64,000 nucleotides of DNA, from positions 1 to 64,000 of the forward strand of contig WRLH01000005.1 of NCBI GenBank assembly GCA_009777715.1, read 5' to 3'. A program made the position numbers and the translations under genes. Position 1 is the first letter of the stretch. Each line of letters starts with the position of its first letter. The stretch is from Lachnospiraceae bacterium (GTDB lineage: Bacteria > Bacillota > Clostridia > Lachnospirales > Lachnospiraceae). Positions 1-9,259 of this stretch are shown piece after piece. Under the pieces are notes generated by a model. It saw only the letters and a list, made by a program, of their open reading frames with translations, made no database searches and was not told where the DNA came from.

Positions 1-50
1 TGAAAACGGACACTTCATCGTGCGATAGAGAGTGCGATTCATAAGACCGA

Positions 51-113
51 CCCTTGAGAAGCGTCGTTACTTATGCGGTGTCCTTTACCGCATTATGTAA
101 CGCAACGCTTCTC
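51..113. repeat. Dispersed dyad repeat, copy A
   Basis: Imperfect inverted repeat: arm GAGAAGCGTCGTTAC at 56-70 and arm GTAACGCAACGCTTCTC at 97-113, enclosing a smaller TGCGG/CCGCA dyad. A second copy lies at 35008-35085 with the same flanks (CCCTTGAGAAGCGTCG on the left, CTCTCGGAGCG on the right). It looks like a dispersed intergenic palindrome (REP/BIME-like); no coding potential was seen. Confidence 0.75.
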
Positions 114-120
114 TCGGAGC

Positions 121-308
121 GAAAGCGGGTCGGGCGGTGAATCGGCAGCTCTCAAACGCGCGGTGAGCTTATGTGCGGCTAGATTGCGGAGCAAGTCCAC
201 AATGACGAAGCCGCGAAAGCGGGTCGGGCGGTGAATCGGCAGCTCTCAAACGCGCGGTGATCTTATGTGCGGCTAGATTACGGAGCAAGTCCGCAATGAC
301 GAAGCAGC
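121..308. repeat. Two tandem copies of a 94-bp repeat
   Basis: Bases 121-214 and 215-308 are near-identical direct copies (period 94 bp) with only a handful of substitutions; a third copy begins at 309 and breaks off. Each unit ends in the window-wide palindrome (ATTGCGGAGCAAGTCC then CAATGAC). A diverged inverted copy of the second half lies at 7555-7605. The first 317 bases hold only repeats and no gene. Confidence 0.85.
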
Positions 309-317
309 GAGAGCGGT

Positions 318-1238
318 TCATGCCCCCAAGCAAAACGCCACCAACTCCGCTACCGTAGTTTGGGCAAGGCAGAGCCTCGTATCAGCACCGCCATAATAAA
401 TATTAAGAGTGCCGTCAGGCATTTCAACAGCCCCCCCAGTAAACACCACATTGGGAGTCTGCCCAACACATTCATAATCTTTTTCAGCCGCAAGGATAAA
501 CTCTTTCGGGGCGGCAATTACTTTGGACGGATCATCTAAATCAAGGAGCATTGCCCCAAGATAATAGTTTTCCGAGGAACAGGTTGAAGCAGTTGCATGA
601 TAAATCTCAAGCCAGCCATGCTTAGTTTTAATCGGGACAGTCCCAGCCCCGCTCTTATTGCGAATCCACGCGGCTTCGGGCAGATTAAGCGGAATGCTCC
701 GGCCCCAAAACTCCAAATCCGGCGAATAACTGACCCAAAGAGTCCCGGAATCGCTGATATTCTGCGGGCGGTCAAGGCGGCAGTAAAGGCCGTTAATCTT
801 TTCGGGAAACAACACCCCATTACGGTTAGATGGTTCAGATATATGGAACAAAGGTTCAAAATTTATGAAATCCTTGGTCGTGCAAAGGGCAAGGCCGCAA
901 CCGTAAGTCCCCATCCATGAAGCATGGAAAATATAATATGTGCCGTCAAAATTGGTAATGCGCATATCAAAACGGTGGGCTTCGCCAATTCTTTCCTCGG
1001 TTATTGAAAGAGGGTAATTAATCGGCTGGGGGGAAACGGTGAAATGAATGCCGTCTTCACTTTCTGCCATTGCAAACCCGGTTTTCCTTGCACGGTCCTC
1101 AACACGGAGCATTAAGACAACTTTTCCATTAAACATTGTCGCGCCGGAGTTCATTACGGTATAACATGGGAAAGGCATATCATCCGGGGTGAGGATGGGG
1201 TTTTTGGCATAGCGGGTTAAAATATTTTTGTTGCTCAT
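318..1238 (-). CDS. Glycoside hydrolase family 130 beta-mannoside phosphorylase
   Basis: A 306-residue protein with the five-bladed beta-propeller pattern of GH130, which phosphorolyses beta-1,4-mannosides and releases mannose 1-phosphate. Visible family features are the early ARKTGFAMAES-like blade, RFDMRIT in the position of the usual DPRIT catalytic-acid motif (the Asp is kept, the following Pro is Met), and KINGLYCRLDRPQ near residue 150. Start: GGAGG 8 bases before ATG. It is the last gene of a sugar ABC transport operon, so it probably degrades the imported mannoside in the cytoplasm. The exact substrate (mannobiose, mannosyl-glucose or N-glycan core) cannot be read from sequence. Confidence 0.85.
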   Translation of the reverse strand: MSNKNILTRYAKNPILTPDDMPFPCYTVMNSGATMFNGKVVLMLRVEDRARKTGFAMAESEDGIHFTVSPQPINYPLSITEERIGEAHRFDMRITNFDGTYYIFHASWMGTYGCGLALCTTKDFINFEPLFHISEPSNRNGVLFPEKINGLYCRLDRPQNISDSGTLWVSYSPDLEFWGRSIPLNLPEAAWIRNKSGAGTVPIKTKHGWLEIYHATASTCSSENYYLGAMLLDLDDPSKVIAAPKEFILAAEKDYECVGQTPNVVFTGGAVEMPDGTLNIYYGGADTRLCLAQTTVAELVAFCLGA

Positions 1239-1261
1239 TTTCGACCTCCACTTATTAGGCA

Positions 1262-1283
1262 GAGGCGACCCTAAGGCCGCCTC
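1262..1283 (-). other. Hairpin between binding-protein gene and GH130 gene
   Basis: Arms GAGGCGACC and GGCCGCCTC with a CTAA loop (one mismatch) in the 72-bp gap between two genes of one operon. There is no clear U-run, so this is more likely an mRNA-stabilising or attenuating hairpin than a full terminator. Such a hairpin would let the binding protein be expressed above the downstream enzyme. Confidence 0.5.
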
Positions 1284-1310
1284 GATTACGTTAGTTAGAT
1301 AAAAACAAAA

Positions 1311-2885
1311 TTACTTATTATTCTCTGCTTTCCATGTGGCCAGCTGCTGATTAACATCGGCAACAACTTCATTAATCCCGGCAGCGATAAGCCGATCCCT
1401 GACATCTGAAAGCGTGCTGTCTACATCGGCAGAGCCAGTATAGAGAATGCTTTGCATTTCAACAATGATTGCATCAATCTGGGCATTTTCGGTCCGCAGT
1501 TCTGATGAATCATAGGTAAACCCGGCAATTGGCGATGGCGTGGCGGAACGAGTCCTTGCTTCCATGGCATCCCAAAGTTCCTGGCTTTCGGTAGTAGTAG
1601 GATAGCGGTTAAAAGCATTGGCAACCATCCAGTGATATGGGCCGCCCCAGCCTTCGTTTCCATACTCCGCCCCGAAATAAACAACGCCGTCATTATTAAA
1701 ATCCCAGTGTGTGCCTTGAATGCCAAAGCTAAGGATATTAAAGATATCGGCATCTTTCCAAACCGCGTTCATGACCATCATTGCCCGTTCAGGATTAAGA
1801 GAACTTGAGGGGATAGCGGCAGTACAGCTTGACAGCCCGGCCGTAGTAAGATATTGCTGGAAAGGAATTTGCACGTCATAACATGGATAGCCCCAAAGCT
1901 CCGAGGAACGCAAGCCATCATTCATGAAGCTTGGGCTTGTCATGACGGCATAATTGCCGCTGGCAGACTCGGCATGGAGATCAGTACGCGAGGCGATGTC
2001 CCTGGGCAGGTAACCCTTTTGATAAAAGTCGCGCATCATATGGAAAAGCTCGACAGTTTCAGGGGCATCAAAACGCGGAATTACTTCGCCGCTGGCAATA
2101 TTATATACGAGCGGATTGCCGATTGAATCATAAAAACCGGCTCCCGGGCCAAAATCTTCCATGCCGTTAGTTGGTTCAATGTAGAGAGGGGTGATACCCG
2201 GCTCATTATCCAAAATGGTTTGTAAAAAAGGCTCGATATCGGCAAGGGTTTTTACGCTTTTGTAATCGAAATCATATTTGTCAACAAGGTCAGCGCGGAA
2301 AGTAAGCCCCTTTAATTGAACCATGTCACCAAGGACTGGAACGCCGTAAATTTCACCTCGCCAAATATGGCCGTCAAAAAAGTTCATTCCGCCAAGCTGA
2401 CTGACAATATCTTGGCCGTAGCTTTCGAGAAGGTCATTTAGCGGGTAAAGCGCCCCATTGGCGGCTAAAGGCGGGAAGTGATTGTATGCACCCCACGAGG
2501 TAGCAAAAACAATGTCCATCGGCTCGCCAGTCTGGAAATTGATGGTCATCCGGTCATCAAAGTCGCCCCAGCCAAAAAACTTTAGGTTAAAATCAACATT
2601 CAGGCCGTAACGGTCGTTTAACAGGTCAGAAACTAAAGCGTTAACTTCGGCGGCATCGGTTGGGGTTTCGCCAACGATATACCAGTCAATTGTGACACGC
2701 TCTAAAGCAGCCGTTTCCTGAACATTTTCCGCACTTTGGTTAGTGCTTTGTGAATCATTGGTTACAGCCGGGCTATCGGGCGTTTGGGCTGGGCCCTGGC
2801 TGTCATTTGCCCCGCAGCCGGTAAGTAGTGAAGCGGCCATCACAAGAGCAAGGGTGAGACTTAAAAACTTTTTGGTGATTTTCAT
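1311..2885 (-). CDS. Extracellular sugar-binding lipoprotein of ABC importer (LplA/YtcQ type)
   Basis: 524 residues. An N-terminal lipoprotein signal (KKFLSLTLALVMAAS then lipobox LTGC, Cys at about residue 24) is followed by a low-complexity Ser/Gln/Asn linker and a large solute-binding fold. This size and the N-terminal pattern are typical of the binding proteins that accompany LplB/LplC-type permeases and take oligosaccharides. GGAGG precedes the ATG. It lies directly downstream of the two permease genes and upstream of GH130, so the whole set probably imports and cleaves a mannoside. No ATPase gene is present; these transporters commonly share an MsmK-type ATPase encoded elsewhere. Confidence 0.88.
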   Translation of the reverse strand: MKITKKFLSLTLALVMAASLLTGCGANDSQGPAQTPDSPAVTNDSQSTNQSAENVQETAALERVTIDWYIVGETPTDAAEVNALVSDLLNDRYGLNVDFNLKFFGWGDFDDRMTINFQTGEPMDIVFATSWGAYNHFPPLAANGALYPLNDLLESYGQDIVSQLGGMNFFDGHIWRGEIYGVPVLGDMVQLKGLTFRADLVDKYDFDYKSVKTLADIEPFLQTILDNEPGITPLYIEPTNGMEDFGPGAGFYDSIGNPLVYNIASGEVIPRFDAPETVELFHMMRDFYQKGYLPRDIASRTDLHAESASGNYAVMTSPSFMNDGLRSSELWGYPCYDVQIPFQQYLTTAGLSSCTAAIPSSSLNPERAMMVMNAVWKDADIFNILSFGIQGTHWDFNNDGVVYFGAEYGNEGWGGPYHWMVANAFNRYPTTTESQELWDAMEARTRSATPSPIAGFTYDSSELRTENAQIDAIIVEMQSILYTGSADVDSTLSDVRDRLIAAGINEVVADVNQQLATWKAENNK

Positions 2886-2918
2886 AATTTTTCCTCCTGA
2901 AAATTTATTTAAATGGGT

Positions 2919-3803
2919 TTACCCCTTAACGGAGCCAATCGCAATCCCCTTGATAAAGTATTTTTGCATAAACAAAAATACCAAAACCATCGGTCCGGCC
3001 GCAACAACGCACATTGCCATTCTTGCGCTAAGGGACGGAAGATTTAAGGGGTCTAAAACTGTGCCGGGAATTTTCGAAGCAATGACTTTTAACGCTTCGA
3101 TATTTTGCATAATCCGGTATAATAAATATTGCAGCGAAACAAAACGCTGGTCTTCTATATAAAGTAAGCTTAAAAACCAGTCATTCCAATATTGGAGCAT
3201 TAGGAAAAGCCCAACCGTAGCAATGCCCGATTTTGACATCGGCAGGACAATCCGGACAAAAACCGCCATTTCGCTAGCCCCGTCAATTTTGGCAGATTCA
3301 ACAACCGAATGCGGCAAACTTCGTAAAAATCCTTTCATCAGCATAAAATACCAGCCCTGCATAAGGATTGGCAGGATAAGGGCAAAGATGGAGTTTTTTA
3401 ACCCAAGCGTCCTGACCACAAGCAAATAGCCAGGCACAAGCCCGCCGCTAAAAAGCATGGTGAAAAAGACATAGAAGCTGATAAAACGCGCATAACGGAA
3501 GCCCGGCCTTGACGCGACATAAGCGAGCGCGGTTGTACACCATAAGCCGATGATGGTCCCGGTGACGGTAACAAAAATAGTGACTCCGTAAGCACGGATG
3601 ATTTCCATGGGGTTAATAAAGATATAACGGTATCCTTCCAAGGTCACGCTGGTGGGGAAGAGCGAATATCCGACCGTCCGGATAAAGTTTTCTGATGTGA
3701 ATGAAATCGAAATAACCAAAAAAAGCGGCAGGACACAAAGCACGCAAAAAGTACCAAAGAAAAGATGGATGCCTATTTTGGGGAGGTTAATTTTCTTAGC
3801 CAT
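2919..3803 (-). CDS. Sugar ABC transporter permease, LplC/YtcP type
   Basis: 294 residues with six predicted membrane segments and the binding-protein-dependent permease motif (ESAKIDGASEMAVFVRIVLP, the EAA loop) at about residues 185-205 that docks the ATPase. The C-terminus FIKGIAIGSVKG is typical of this subgroup. It follows the other permease by 27 bp and precedes the binding protein by 33 bp. The ribosome binding site is weak, consistent with translation from the polycistronic mRNA. Confidence 0.9.
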   Translation of the reverse strand: MAKKINLPKIGIHLFFGTFCVLCVLPLFLVISISFTSENFIRTVGYSLFPTSVTLEGYRYIFINPMEIIRAYGVTIFVTVTGTIIGLWCTTALAYVASRPGFRYARFISFYVFFTMLFSGGLVPGYLLVVRTLGLKNSIFALILPILMQGWYFMLMKGFLRSLPHSVVESAKIDGASEMAVFVRIVLPMSKSGIATVGLFLMLQYWNDWFLSLLYIEDQRFVSLQYLLYRIMQNIEALKVIASKIPGTVLDPLNLPSLSARMAMCVVAAGPMVLVFLFMQKYFIKGIAIGSVKG

Positions 3804-3830
3804 AAAGGTACAGCCTGCCTTTCATAAGAT

Positions 3831-4748
3831 TTAAAATAACGCGCTGTCAGGATCAATTTTTTTCACGGTTGCATTAGCAATGACAACAAGGATAAAACCA
3901 ACCACAGATTGGTAAAAACCGGCAGCTGATGACATACCGATATCGCCAAGCCGCCTAAGGGCACGGTAAACATATGTATCAATAACATCAGTGACAGGAT
4001 AAAGCATTGTTGAATCGCGGGTAAAGTTAAAGAAAAGGCCAAAATCGGCGCGGATAATATTCCCGATATTAAGCAGGGTCAGCATAATAGCCAAGGGTTT
4101 TATCATTGGCAGGGAGATATGCCAAATCTGCCTAAGCCGTGAAGCTCCGTCAAGTGCGGCGGCTTCATATAATTCCGGGTCAACGCCCAGCAGCGCGGTA
4201 TAATAGATGAGAGTGCCATAACCAATGCCTTTCCAAAGATTGGCAACAGGCAGAATCGCAAACCAAAGCTTTGGCGTGTTATACCACAAGACTGGCTCCC
4301 CGCCCATGGATTCAAGCAGCTGGTTTAAAAGGCCATATTGCATATCCATCAGCGCAAGCCCGACATATGAAACAACAACCCAGGAAAGAAAGAAAGGGAT
4401 AAAAAGCATCGTCTGGTAAACTTTGACAAATTTCGCGGAAAGCTCATAAAGCATTAAGGCAAAAGCAATCCCGGTAATCAAGCCGATTACAATAAAAATG
4501 GCGTTAAACAGTAAGGTGTTGACGGTGATTTTCCACGCATCGCCAGCGATAAGATACCTAAAATTGGCAAAGCCGGACCAAGGGCTTCCCCATAGGCCAT
4601 CAGCGTAATTGTAGTTTTTGAAAGGAAGGATTAAACCATAAAGCGGTATGTAATTAAAAAGGAAAAATAAGCCAAGACCGGGGAGGGCAAGGAAAAGAAG
4701 CCCGGCGTGTTTTTTCATGTATTTTGCTTCATCGATTAACCGCTTCAT
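3831..4748 (-). CDS. Sugar ABC transporter permease, LplB/YteP type
   Basis: 305 residues, six predicted membrane spans, first gene of the operon. The EAA loop (YEAAALDGASRLRQIWHISLP) is at about residues 190-210, and the C-terminal KIDPDSALF is diagnostic of the LplB/YteP class. It heterodimerises with the product of the next gene. AAAGGAG lies 8 bases before the ATG. The divergent 400-bp region upstream carries an inverted repeat likely to be the operator. Confidence 0.9.
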   Translation of the reverse strand: MKRLIDEAKYMKKHAGLLFLALPGLGLFFLFNYIPLYGLILPFKNYNYADGLWGSPWSGFANFRYLIAGDAWKITVNTLLFNAIFIVIGLITGIAFALMLYELSAKFVKVYQTMLFIPFFLSWVVVSYVGLALMDMQYGLLNQLLESMGGEPVLWYNTPKLWFAILPVANLWKGIGYGTLIYYTALLGVDPELYEAAALDGASRLRQIWHISLPMIKPLAIMLTLLNIGNIIRADFGLFFNFTRDSTMLYPVTDVIDTYVYRALRRLGDIGMSSAAGFYQSVVGFILVVIANATVKKIDPDSALF

Positions 4749-4835
4749 TATTATGCTCCTTTAAAAGCCTGGAACTTTGAGCAGCAGCTCATATTTTCCG
4801 GTTCTTTACCTCTATTTCCAATATTTTCCAGTTTA

Positions 4836-4940
4836 TTACAGTTAAGCCTACGGTTTACTGGCATATGCCGCAAACTCATATGGCACTTGCTGTAAGTGAG
4901 ATATAGCCATAGCGAAATCAAGCTAGGGGCTTAACTGTAA
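4836..4940. promoter_or_regulatory. Inverted repeat in divergent intergenic region (candidate operator)
   Basis: Perfect 13-bp arms TTACAGTTAAGCC (4836-4848) and GGCTTAACTGTAA (4928-4940) separated by 79 bp. They sit between the minus-strand sugar operon and the plus-strand URO-D gene. Between them is the self-complementary GGCATATGCC. The rest of the 406-bp region is AT-rich with no ORF. Paired operator half-sites for DNA looping, or a transcribed hairpin, are both possible. Confidence 0.55.
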
Positions 4941-5081
4941 TGGCTACACTTATAACCAGCTTACCATTTTTGCACACCTTAAAACAGCGCAAAAATGGAG
5001 CAAAAATATGTTATCGGCGAAAGCTTAAAAAAAGAGGGGTGCAATTTTGGGCAGATTCTGCATAAAAGGGGATTGGCCATA

Positions 5082-5110
5082 TTTACACTATGCAGATTTG
5101 TCCGTATAAT
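5082..5110 (+). promoter_or_regulatory. Sigma-A-type promoter of URO-D gene
   Basis: -35 TTTACA (5082-5087), 17-bp spacer, -10 TATAAT (5105-5110). It is 45 bp upstream of the start codon at 5155, which has a GGTAAGGA ribosome binding site. Confidence 0.75.
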
Positions 5111-5154
5111 ATATACTTTCTTATAGTATCATAAATAAAGAAAGGTAAGGAATT

Positions 5155-6147
5155 ATGAGCAGGAAACCGGATTTTAGGAACATTGAGAAAGTTTTGCGAA
5201 AGGAAAAACCAGACCGCCCGACCTTGTTTGAGTTTTTCCTGAATGACCCATTATGTGAAAAACTGGCAGGGCAGAAGCTTGCCGGGGCTAATCGCGTAAA
5301 TCTTACCATCCAAGCATTTAAAGCGGCCGGATATGATTATGCAACCGTCCATGGGTCGGAATTTCGTTTTAACGATGTAAAGCAGCATCAAAAAGAGACA
5401 ATTTCGTTAAATGAAAATACCCCGGTGACTGACCGTAAAAGCTTTGATGCTTATGAATGGCCAAACCCTGATGATTATGATTATAGCGTGATAAGTGATT
5501 TGGTTGTGCCGGAGGGAATGAAGCTGATGATCTGCGGGCCGCTTGGGGTTTTGGAAAGCGCGATTAACCTTGCTGGTTATGAAACCCTCTGTATGCAGAT
5601 TTACGATGACAAGCAATTTGTTTATGATTTATTTGAAAAAGTAGGGACAGCACTGTTGCGCTACTACAAAAATAGCATTAATAACCGCAATATAGGCATT
5701 TTAATGTCAAATGACGACTGGGGCTTTAATACCCAGACGATGCTTTCAACCGCCCAAATGCGCGAATTTGTCCTTCCTTGGCACAAAAAAATCGTTGAGC
5801 TTGGCCATGACGCCGGGCTGCCTGTCGTGCTTCATTCATGCGGGAATTTGGCAGAGCTGATGGATGATATTATCGATGACCTAAAATATGACGGCAAGCA
5901 TTCATATGAAGACACAATTTTGAGCGTTGAAGAATCATACAAACGCTGGGGCGGCCGGATTGCCATTTTAGGCGGCATTGATTTGGGCTTTATCATTTCG
6001 AAAAGCACCGATGAGGTTTATTCCCGCTCAAAAGCAATGCTGGAATTAGGCCAAAAAGCCTATGCCTTGGGGACTGGCAATTCAGTCCCCGAATATGTGC
6101 CGGACGAAAAATATTTTGCGATGACAAAAGCGGCTTTAGAAGCATAA
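5155..6147 (+). CDS. Uroporphyrinogen decarboxylase (URO-D) family protein
   Basis: 330 residues of the URO-D/MtaA superfamily TIM barrel. The motif LMSNDDWGFNTQTMLS and the barrel segment VVLHSCGNLAELMDDII at about residues 225-245 resemble the methylcobamide:CoM methyltransferase-like branch, including the His-x-Cys zinc-type motif. No haem-synthesis genes are nearby, so it is probably not a true HemE. Many members of this branch sit beside carbohydrate transporters in gut Clostridia and have no proven role. It is divergent from the sugar ABC operon and has its own good promoter. Confidence 0.8.
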   Translation: MSRKPDFRNIEKVLRKEKPDRPTLFEFFLNDPLCEKLAGQKLAGANRVNLTIQAFKAAGYDYATVHGSEFRFNDVKQHQKETISLNENTPVTDRKSFDAYEWPNPDDYDYSVISDLVVPEGMKLMICGPLGVLESAINLAGYETLCMQIYDDKQFVYDLFEKVGTALLRYYKNSINNRNIGILMSNDDWGFNTQTMLSTAQMREFVLPWHKKIVELGHDAGLPVVLHSCGNLAELMDDIIDDLKYDGKHSYEDTILSVEESYKRWGGRIAILGGIDLGFIISKSTDEVYSRSKAMLELGQKAYALGTGNSVPEYVPDEKYFAMTKAALEA

Positions 6148-6227
6148 GATTACGCCGCTTCGTAAAATGGCAGGGACTGCCGCGCTTCTTGATGCGCATC
6201 TTGCAGTCCCTTATGAACTTTTAGCAG

Positions 6228-7502
6228 TTACATAAACGCTTGCGCCAAATCCCCGATGATATCATCAATATGTTCAGTCCCGATTGATAAGCGGATTGTA
6301 TTTGGCTTGATTCCGGAATCTAATAGCTCCGTTTCGCTCATTTGTGAATGAGTAGTTGAGGCCGGGTGGATAACAAGCGACTTAACATCGGCGACATTGG
6401 CAAGCAAGGAGAAAAGCTTGAGGCGGTCAATAAAAGCCTTGGCTTCATCGGCATTGCCTTTTAATTCAAAAGTAAAGATAGAACTAGCCCCATGCGGAAA
6501 ATATTTTTTGTATAAGCCATTGTCAGGGTGGTTTTCTAATGAGGGGTGGTTTACTTTTTCGACTCTAGGATGGGCTGCCAGCCATTCAACAACCTTTAAG
6601 GCGTTAAAAACATGACGCTCAACACGAAGCGAAAGCGTTTCAAGGCCTTGCAGGAACAAGAAAGAATGGAATGGGGACAAGGACGACCCGGTATCACGCA
6701 TTAAAGTAGTGCGGATTTTGATAATATAGGCAAGATTTCCGGCAACCGAAGAAAAAACCGCGCCATGATAGCTAGGGTTGGGCTGGGACAGGCCGGGGAA
6801 TTTGTCAGTTGCTGCCCAGTCGAAGTTGCCGCTGTCGATAATCACGCCGCCAACGGAAGTGCCGTGGCCGCCGATGAATTTTGTTGCTGAATGGACAACA
6901 ATATCCGCGCCATGTTCAATCGGGCGGAGCAGGTAAGGGGTCGCAAAGGTATTATCAACAATCAGCGGAACCCCATGCCGGTGGGCAATTTTTGCCACTT
7001 CGGAAATATTCACCACCGTCGAATTAGGGTTGCCAAGACTTTCAATAAAAATGGCTTTTGTATTCGGTTTTACCGCTTTTTCAAAATTGGTGCTGTCATG
7101 GCCGTCAACAAAAGTTGTTTCAATGCCAAAATCTAAAAAAGTATGGGCAAAAAGATTATAGCTTCCGCCATAAATATATTTGTCGGAAATAATATGGTCG
7201 CCGGTTCTGGCGATATTCTGGATTGCGTAAGTGATGGCAGCCGCACCTGAGGAAGTAGCAAGAGCCGCCGCTCCGCCCTCTAAGGCCGCAATGCGTTTTT
7301 CAAAAACATCATTGGTCGGGTTCATCAGCCGCGTGTAAATATTCCCGCCCTCACTTAAGGCAAAACGCCCGGCCGCCTTGGAAGTATCTTCAAAGACATA
7401 TGCCGCGGTTTGGTAAATTGGCACGGCGCGGGAATCGGTCGCCGGATCGGGTGATTCCTGTCCGACATGGACTTGCAGGGTTTCAAATTTGTAGTTGTTC
7501 AT
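6228..7502 (-). CDS. metY: O-acetylhomoserine sulfhydrylase, PLP-dependent
   Basis: 424 residues from the ATG at 7502, which has CAGGAGAAAGG upstream; an in-frame extension to 7577 lacks a ribosome site. It is a Cys/Met-metabolism PLP enzyme: the N-terminal KFETLQVHVGQESPDPATDSRAVPIYQT segment is characteristic of MetY, SGAAAITYAIQNI binds phosphate, and VVHSATKFIGGHG holds the Schiff-base lysine. It makes homocysteine from O-acetylhomoserine and sulfide. It is divergent from the Rrf2 regulator gene and near cysK, so a sulfur-controlled cluster is likely. Confidence 0.92.
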   Translation of the reverse strand: MNNYKFETLQVHVGQESPDPATDSRAVPIYQTAAYVFEDTSKAAGRFALSEGGNIYTRLMNPTNDVFEKRIAALEGGAAALATSSGAAAITYAIQNIARTGDHIISDKYIYGGSYNLFAHTFLDFGIETTFVDGHDSTNFEKAVKPNTKAIFIESLGNPNSTVVNISEVAKIAHRHGVPLIVDNTFATPYLLRPIEHGADIVVHSATKFIGGHGTSVGGVIIDSGNFDWAATDKFPGLSQPNPSYHGAVFSSVAGNLAYIIKIRTTLMRDTGSSLSPFHSFLFLQGLETLSLRVERHVFNALKVVEWLAAHPRVEKVNHPSLENHPDNGLYKKYFPHGASSIFTFELKGNADEAKAFIDRLKLFSLLANVADVKSLVIHPASTTHSQMSETELLDSGIKPNTIRLSIGTEHIDDIIGDLAQAFM

Positions 7503-7554
7503 AATCAATCCTTTCTCCTGTCGATTCAAAGTTCGACCTGGTTTCGCGGCTTGT

Positions 7555-7605
7555 GTCAATTGCGGACTGCTCCGCAATCTATCCAGTAAAACACCGCGCG
7601 TTTGA
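7555..7605. repeat. Diverged inverted copy of the 94-bp repeat
   Basis: ATTGCGGAC-TGCTCCGCAATCTA followed about 10 bp later by CACCGCGCGTTTGA. It is the reverse complement of the corresponding parts of the repeat at 121-308 and lies just upstream of metY. Confidence 0.65.
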
Positions 7606-7633
7606 AAATTATTTTGGCGGTAAAAAATTACTC

Positions 7634-7662
7634 TTGAATACCTAGTAAACCTATGGCATAAT
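7634..7662 (+). promoter_or_regulatory. Promoter with Rrf2-type operator; possibly leaderless mRNA
   Basis: -35 TTGAAT (7634-7639), 17-bp spacer, -10 CATAAT (7657-7662). The spacer contains ATACCTAGTAAACCTAT, similar to boxes bound by IscR/CymR-type Rrf2 regulators, so autoregulation is likely. The -10 ends only 6 bp before the ATG at 7669, so transcription would begin at or next to the start codon, and no real ribosome binding site is present. Confidence 0.6.
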
Positions 7663-7668
7663 TAGGTT

Positions 7669-8097
7669 ATGAGAATTTCCACCAAAGGACGTTATTCCTT
7701 GCGCTTGCTGCTTGATTTGGCAGAGCATAAAAATGATGGGTTCATCGCGCTTAAAACAATTGCCGAACGCCAAGGAATATCCAAAAAATATCTTGAGCAG
7801 CTGATCCCGCTCCTTAACCAGCCTGATATCCTCCGCACGACCCGGGGATATAAGGGCGGTTATATGCTGGCAAAATCCCCGGACCAATATACAGTCGGGC
7901 AAATCCTTAAGATTACTGAAAAAAGCCTTTGCCCTGTTTCCTGCCTTGAAGACGACCCTAACAAATGCGAAAGGGTAAGCCAGTGCAAAACCTTGCCCAT
8001 GTGGAAAGGGCTAAAACAGGTCATTGATGATTACCTTGGGAGCATAACGCTTAAAATGCTCCTCGACGGTGACTTTAAAGCGGACGGGCTTTTTTAG
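7669..8097 (+). CDS. Rrf2-family transcriptional regulator (CymR/IscR-like)
   Basis: 142 residues. The N-terminal [20 protein letters not shown] winged helix is the Rrf2 signature and [12 protein letters not shown] is the wing. Four cysteines at about residues 87-106 ([14 protein letters not shown]) could hold an Fe-S cluster as in IscR; the CymR of Bacillus lacks them as far as I recall. It lies between metY and cysK, so control of cysteine metabolism is the likely job. Its stop overlaps the stop of convergent cysK by 3 bp. Confidence 0.88.
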   Translation: MRISTKGRYSLRLLLDLAEHKNDGFIALKTIAERQGISKKYLEQLIPLLNQPDILRTTRGYKGGYMLAKSPDQYTVGQILKITEKSLCPVSCLEDDPNKCERVSQCKTLPMWKGLKQVIDDYLGSITLKMLLDGDFKADGLF

Positions 8098-9026
8098 CTT
8101 TCTTCAAACATTGGGGTCGATAAATACCTTTCCCCGGTATCAGGCAGAATCACGACCATTTTTTTGCCTGCGTTTTCTTCACGTTTGGCAATATTTATCG
8201 CCGCGGATAAGGCTGCGCCGGAGGAAATGCCGACCAGCAAACCCTCGGAGCGGGCAAGTTCCCGGCTTTCCTTAAATGCGTCTTCATTCCCGACCGTGAT
8301 TATCTCATCATAAATAGCAGTATCTAAGATTTCCGGAATAAACCCTGCCCCAATTCCTTGTATTTTGTGCGGCCCGGCAGTCCCTTTCGACAACATCGGC
8401 GAATCAAAAGGCTCAACGGCGATGATTTTCAAATTGGGATTTTTTTCCTTTAAATACCCGCCTGTCCCGGTGATAGTTCCGCCCGTGCCAATGCCGGAAA
8501 CAAAAATGTCAATTTCCTCGCCGGTATCTTCCCAGATTTCCGGGCCGGTGGTATTCCGGTGGGCGAAAGGATTGGCTGGGTTGGTGAATTGCCCAGGCAT
8601 GAATGAGTTCGGCGTTTGGGCGGCTAATTCTTCCGCTTTTGCGATTGCCCCTTTCATTCCCTTTGCTCCCTCGGTAAGGACCAGCTCTGCCCCATAAGCT
8701 AACAGCAGTTTCCGCCGCTCAATGCTCATTGTTTCCGGCATTGTCAGGATAATGCGATATCCCCTTGCCGCAGCAACAGCGGCCAGCCCAATGCCAGTAT
8801 TTCCGCTGGTCGGCTCAATAATGACCGTGTCCGGTTTGAGCTTGCCCTTTTTCTCCGCTTCCTCAATCATGGCGAATGCAATCCGGTCCTTTACGCTTCC
8901 GGCCGGATTAAAATACTCTAATTTGGCAAGCAAATCAGCATTAATCTGATGGAATCCGGAATACTTAGTAAGGCGGAGCAGCGGCGTTTTGCCAATTAAA
9001 TCGGTAAAGTTGTTTGCAATCCTCAT
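8094..9026 (-). CDS. cysK: Cysteine synthase A (O-acetylserine sulfhydrylase)
   Basis: 310 residues, the usual length. N-terminal [16 protein letters not shown] lysine in NPAGSVKDR (Lys46); [10 protein letters not shown] phosphate loop; [18 protein letters not shown]. It makes cysteine from O-acetylserine and sulfide. The ATG at 9026 has GAAAGGA at good spacing, and an upstream in-frame extension to 9104 overlaps the promoter. It is convergent with the Rrf2 regulator. Confidence 0.95.
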   Translation of the reverse strand: MRIANNFTDLIGKTPLLRLTKYSGFHQINADLLAKLEYFNPAGSVKDRIAFAMIEEAEKKGKLKPDTVIIEPTSGNTGIGLAAVAAARGYRIILTMPETMSIERRKLLLAYGAELVLTEGAKGMKGAIAKAEELAAQTPNSFMPGQFTNPANPFAHRNTTGPEIWEDTGEEIDIFVSGIGTGGTITGTGGYLKEKNPNLKIIAVEPFDSPMLSKGTAGPHKIQGIGAGFIPEILDTAIYDEIITVGNEDAFKESRELARSEGLLVGISSGAALSAAINIAKREENAGKKMVVILPDTGERYLSTPMFEES

Positions 9027-9065
9027 AGTTTTTCCTTTCAATTGCTTACAAAGCCTATCTATATA

Positions 9066-9104
9066 GTATGCTATATCATACACCATCTTTTTTATGGTTG
9101 TCAA
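9066..9104 (-). promoter_or_regulatory. cysK promoter with palindromic operator
   Basis: Reading the minus strand: -35 TTGACA (9104-9099), 18-bp spacer, -10 TATGAT (9080-9075). The palindrome GTATGATATAGCATAC (9081-9066) covers the -10 and could bind a repressor such as the neighbouring Rrf2 protein. Confidence 0.6.
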
Positions 9105-9129
9105 GGGTTATTTTTACAGTTCCGTCATT

Positions 9130-9154
9130 GTCATTGCGGGCTTGACCCGCAATC
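9130..9154. repeat. Short palindromic repeat
   Basis: Arms GTCATTGCGGG and CCCGCAATC around a CTTGA centre. It is identical to the copy at 17616-17640 and related to those at 22700-22794 and 24826-24920. Confidence 0.8.
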
Positions 9155-9259
9155 TGGACTTGCTGGCTTGCGGCTCGCGGATTTTTCATTTACAAAAATA
9201 AGCGACGCTCGCCTGAACATCGCTTACAAAAATTTTAAACTCGCATTTCGGCTATTCGG

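Noticed and set aside
5155-6147. HemE, true uroporphyrinogen decarboxylase
   Set aside because: No haem genes nearby and the His-x-Cys barrel motif fits the methyltransferase-like branch.
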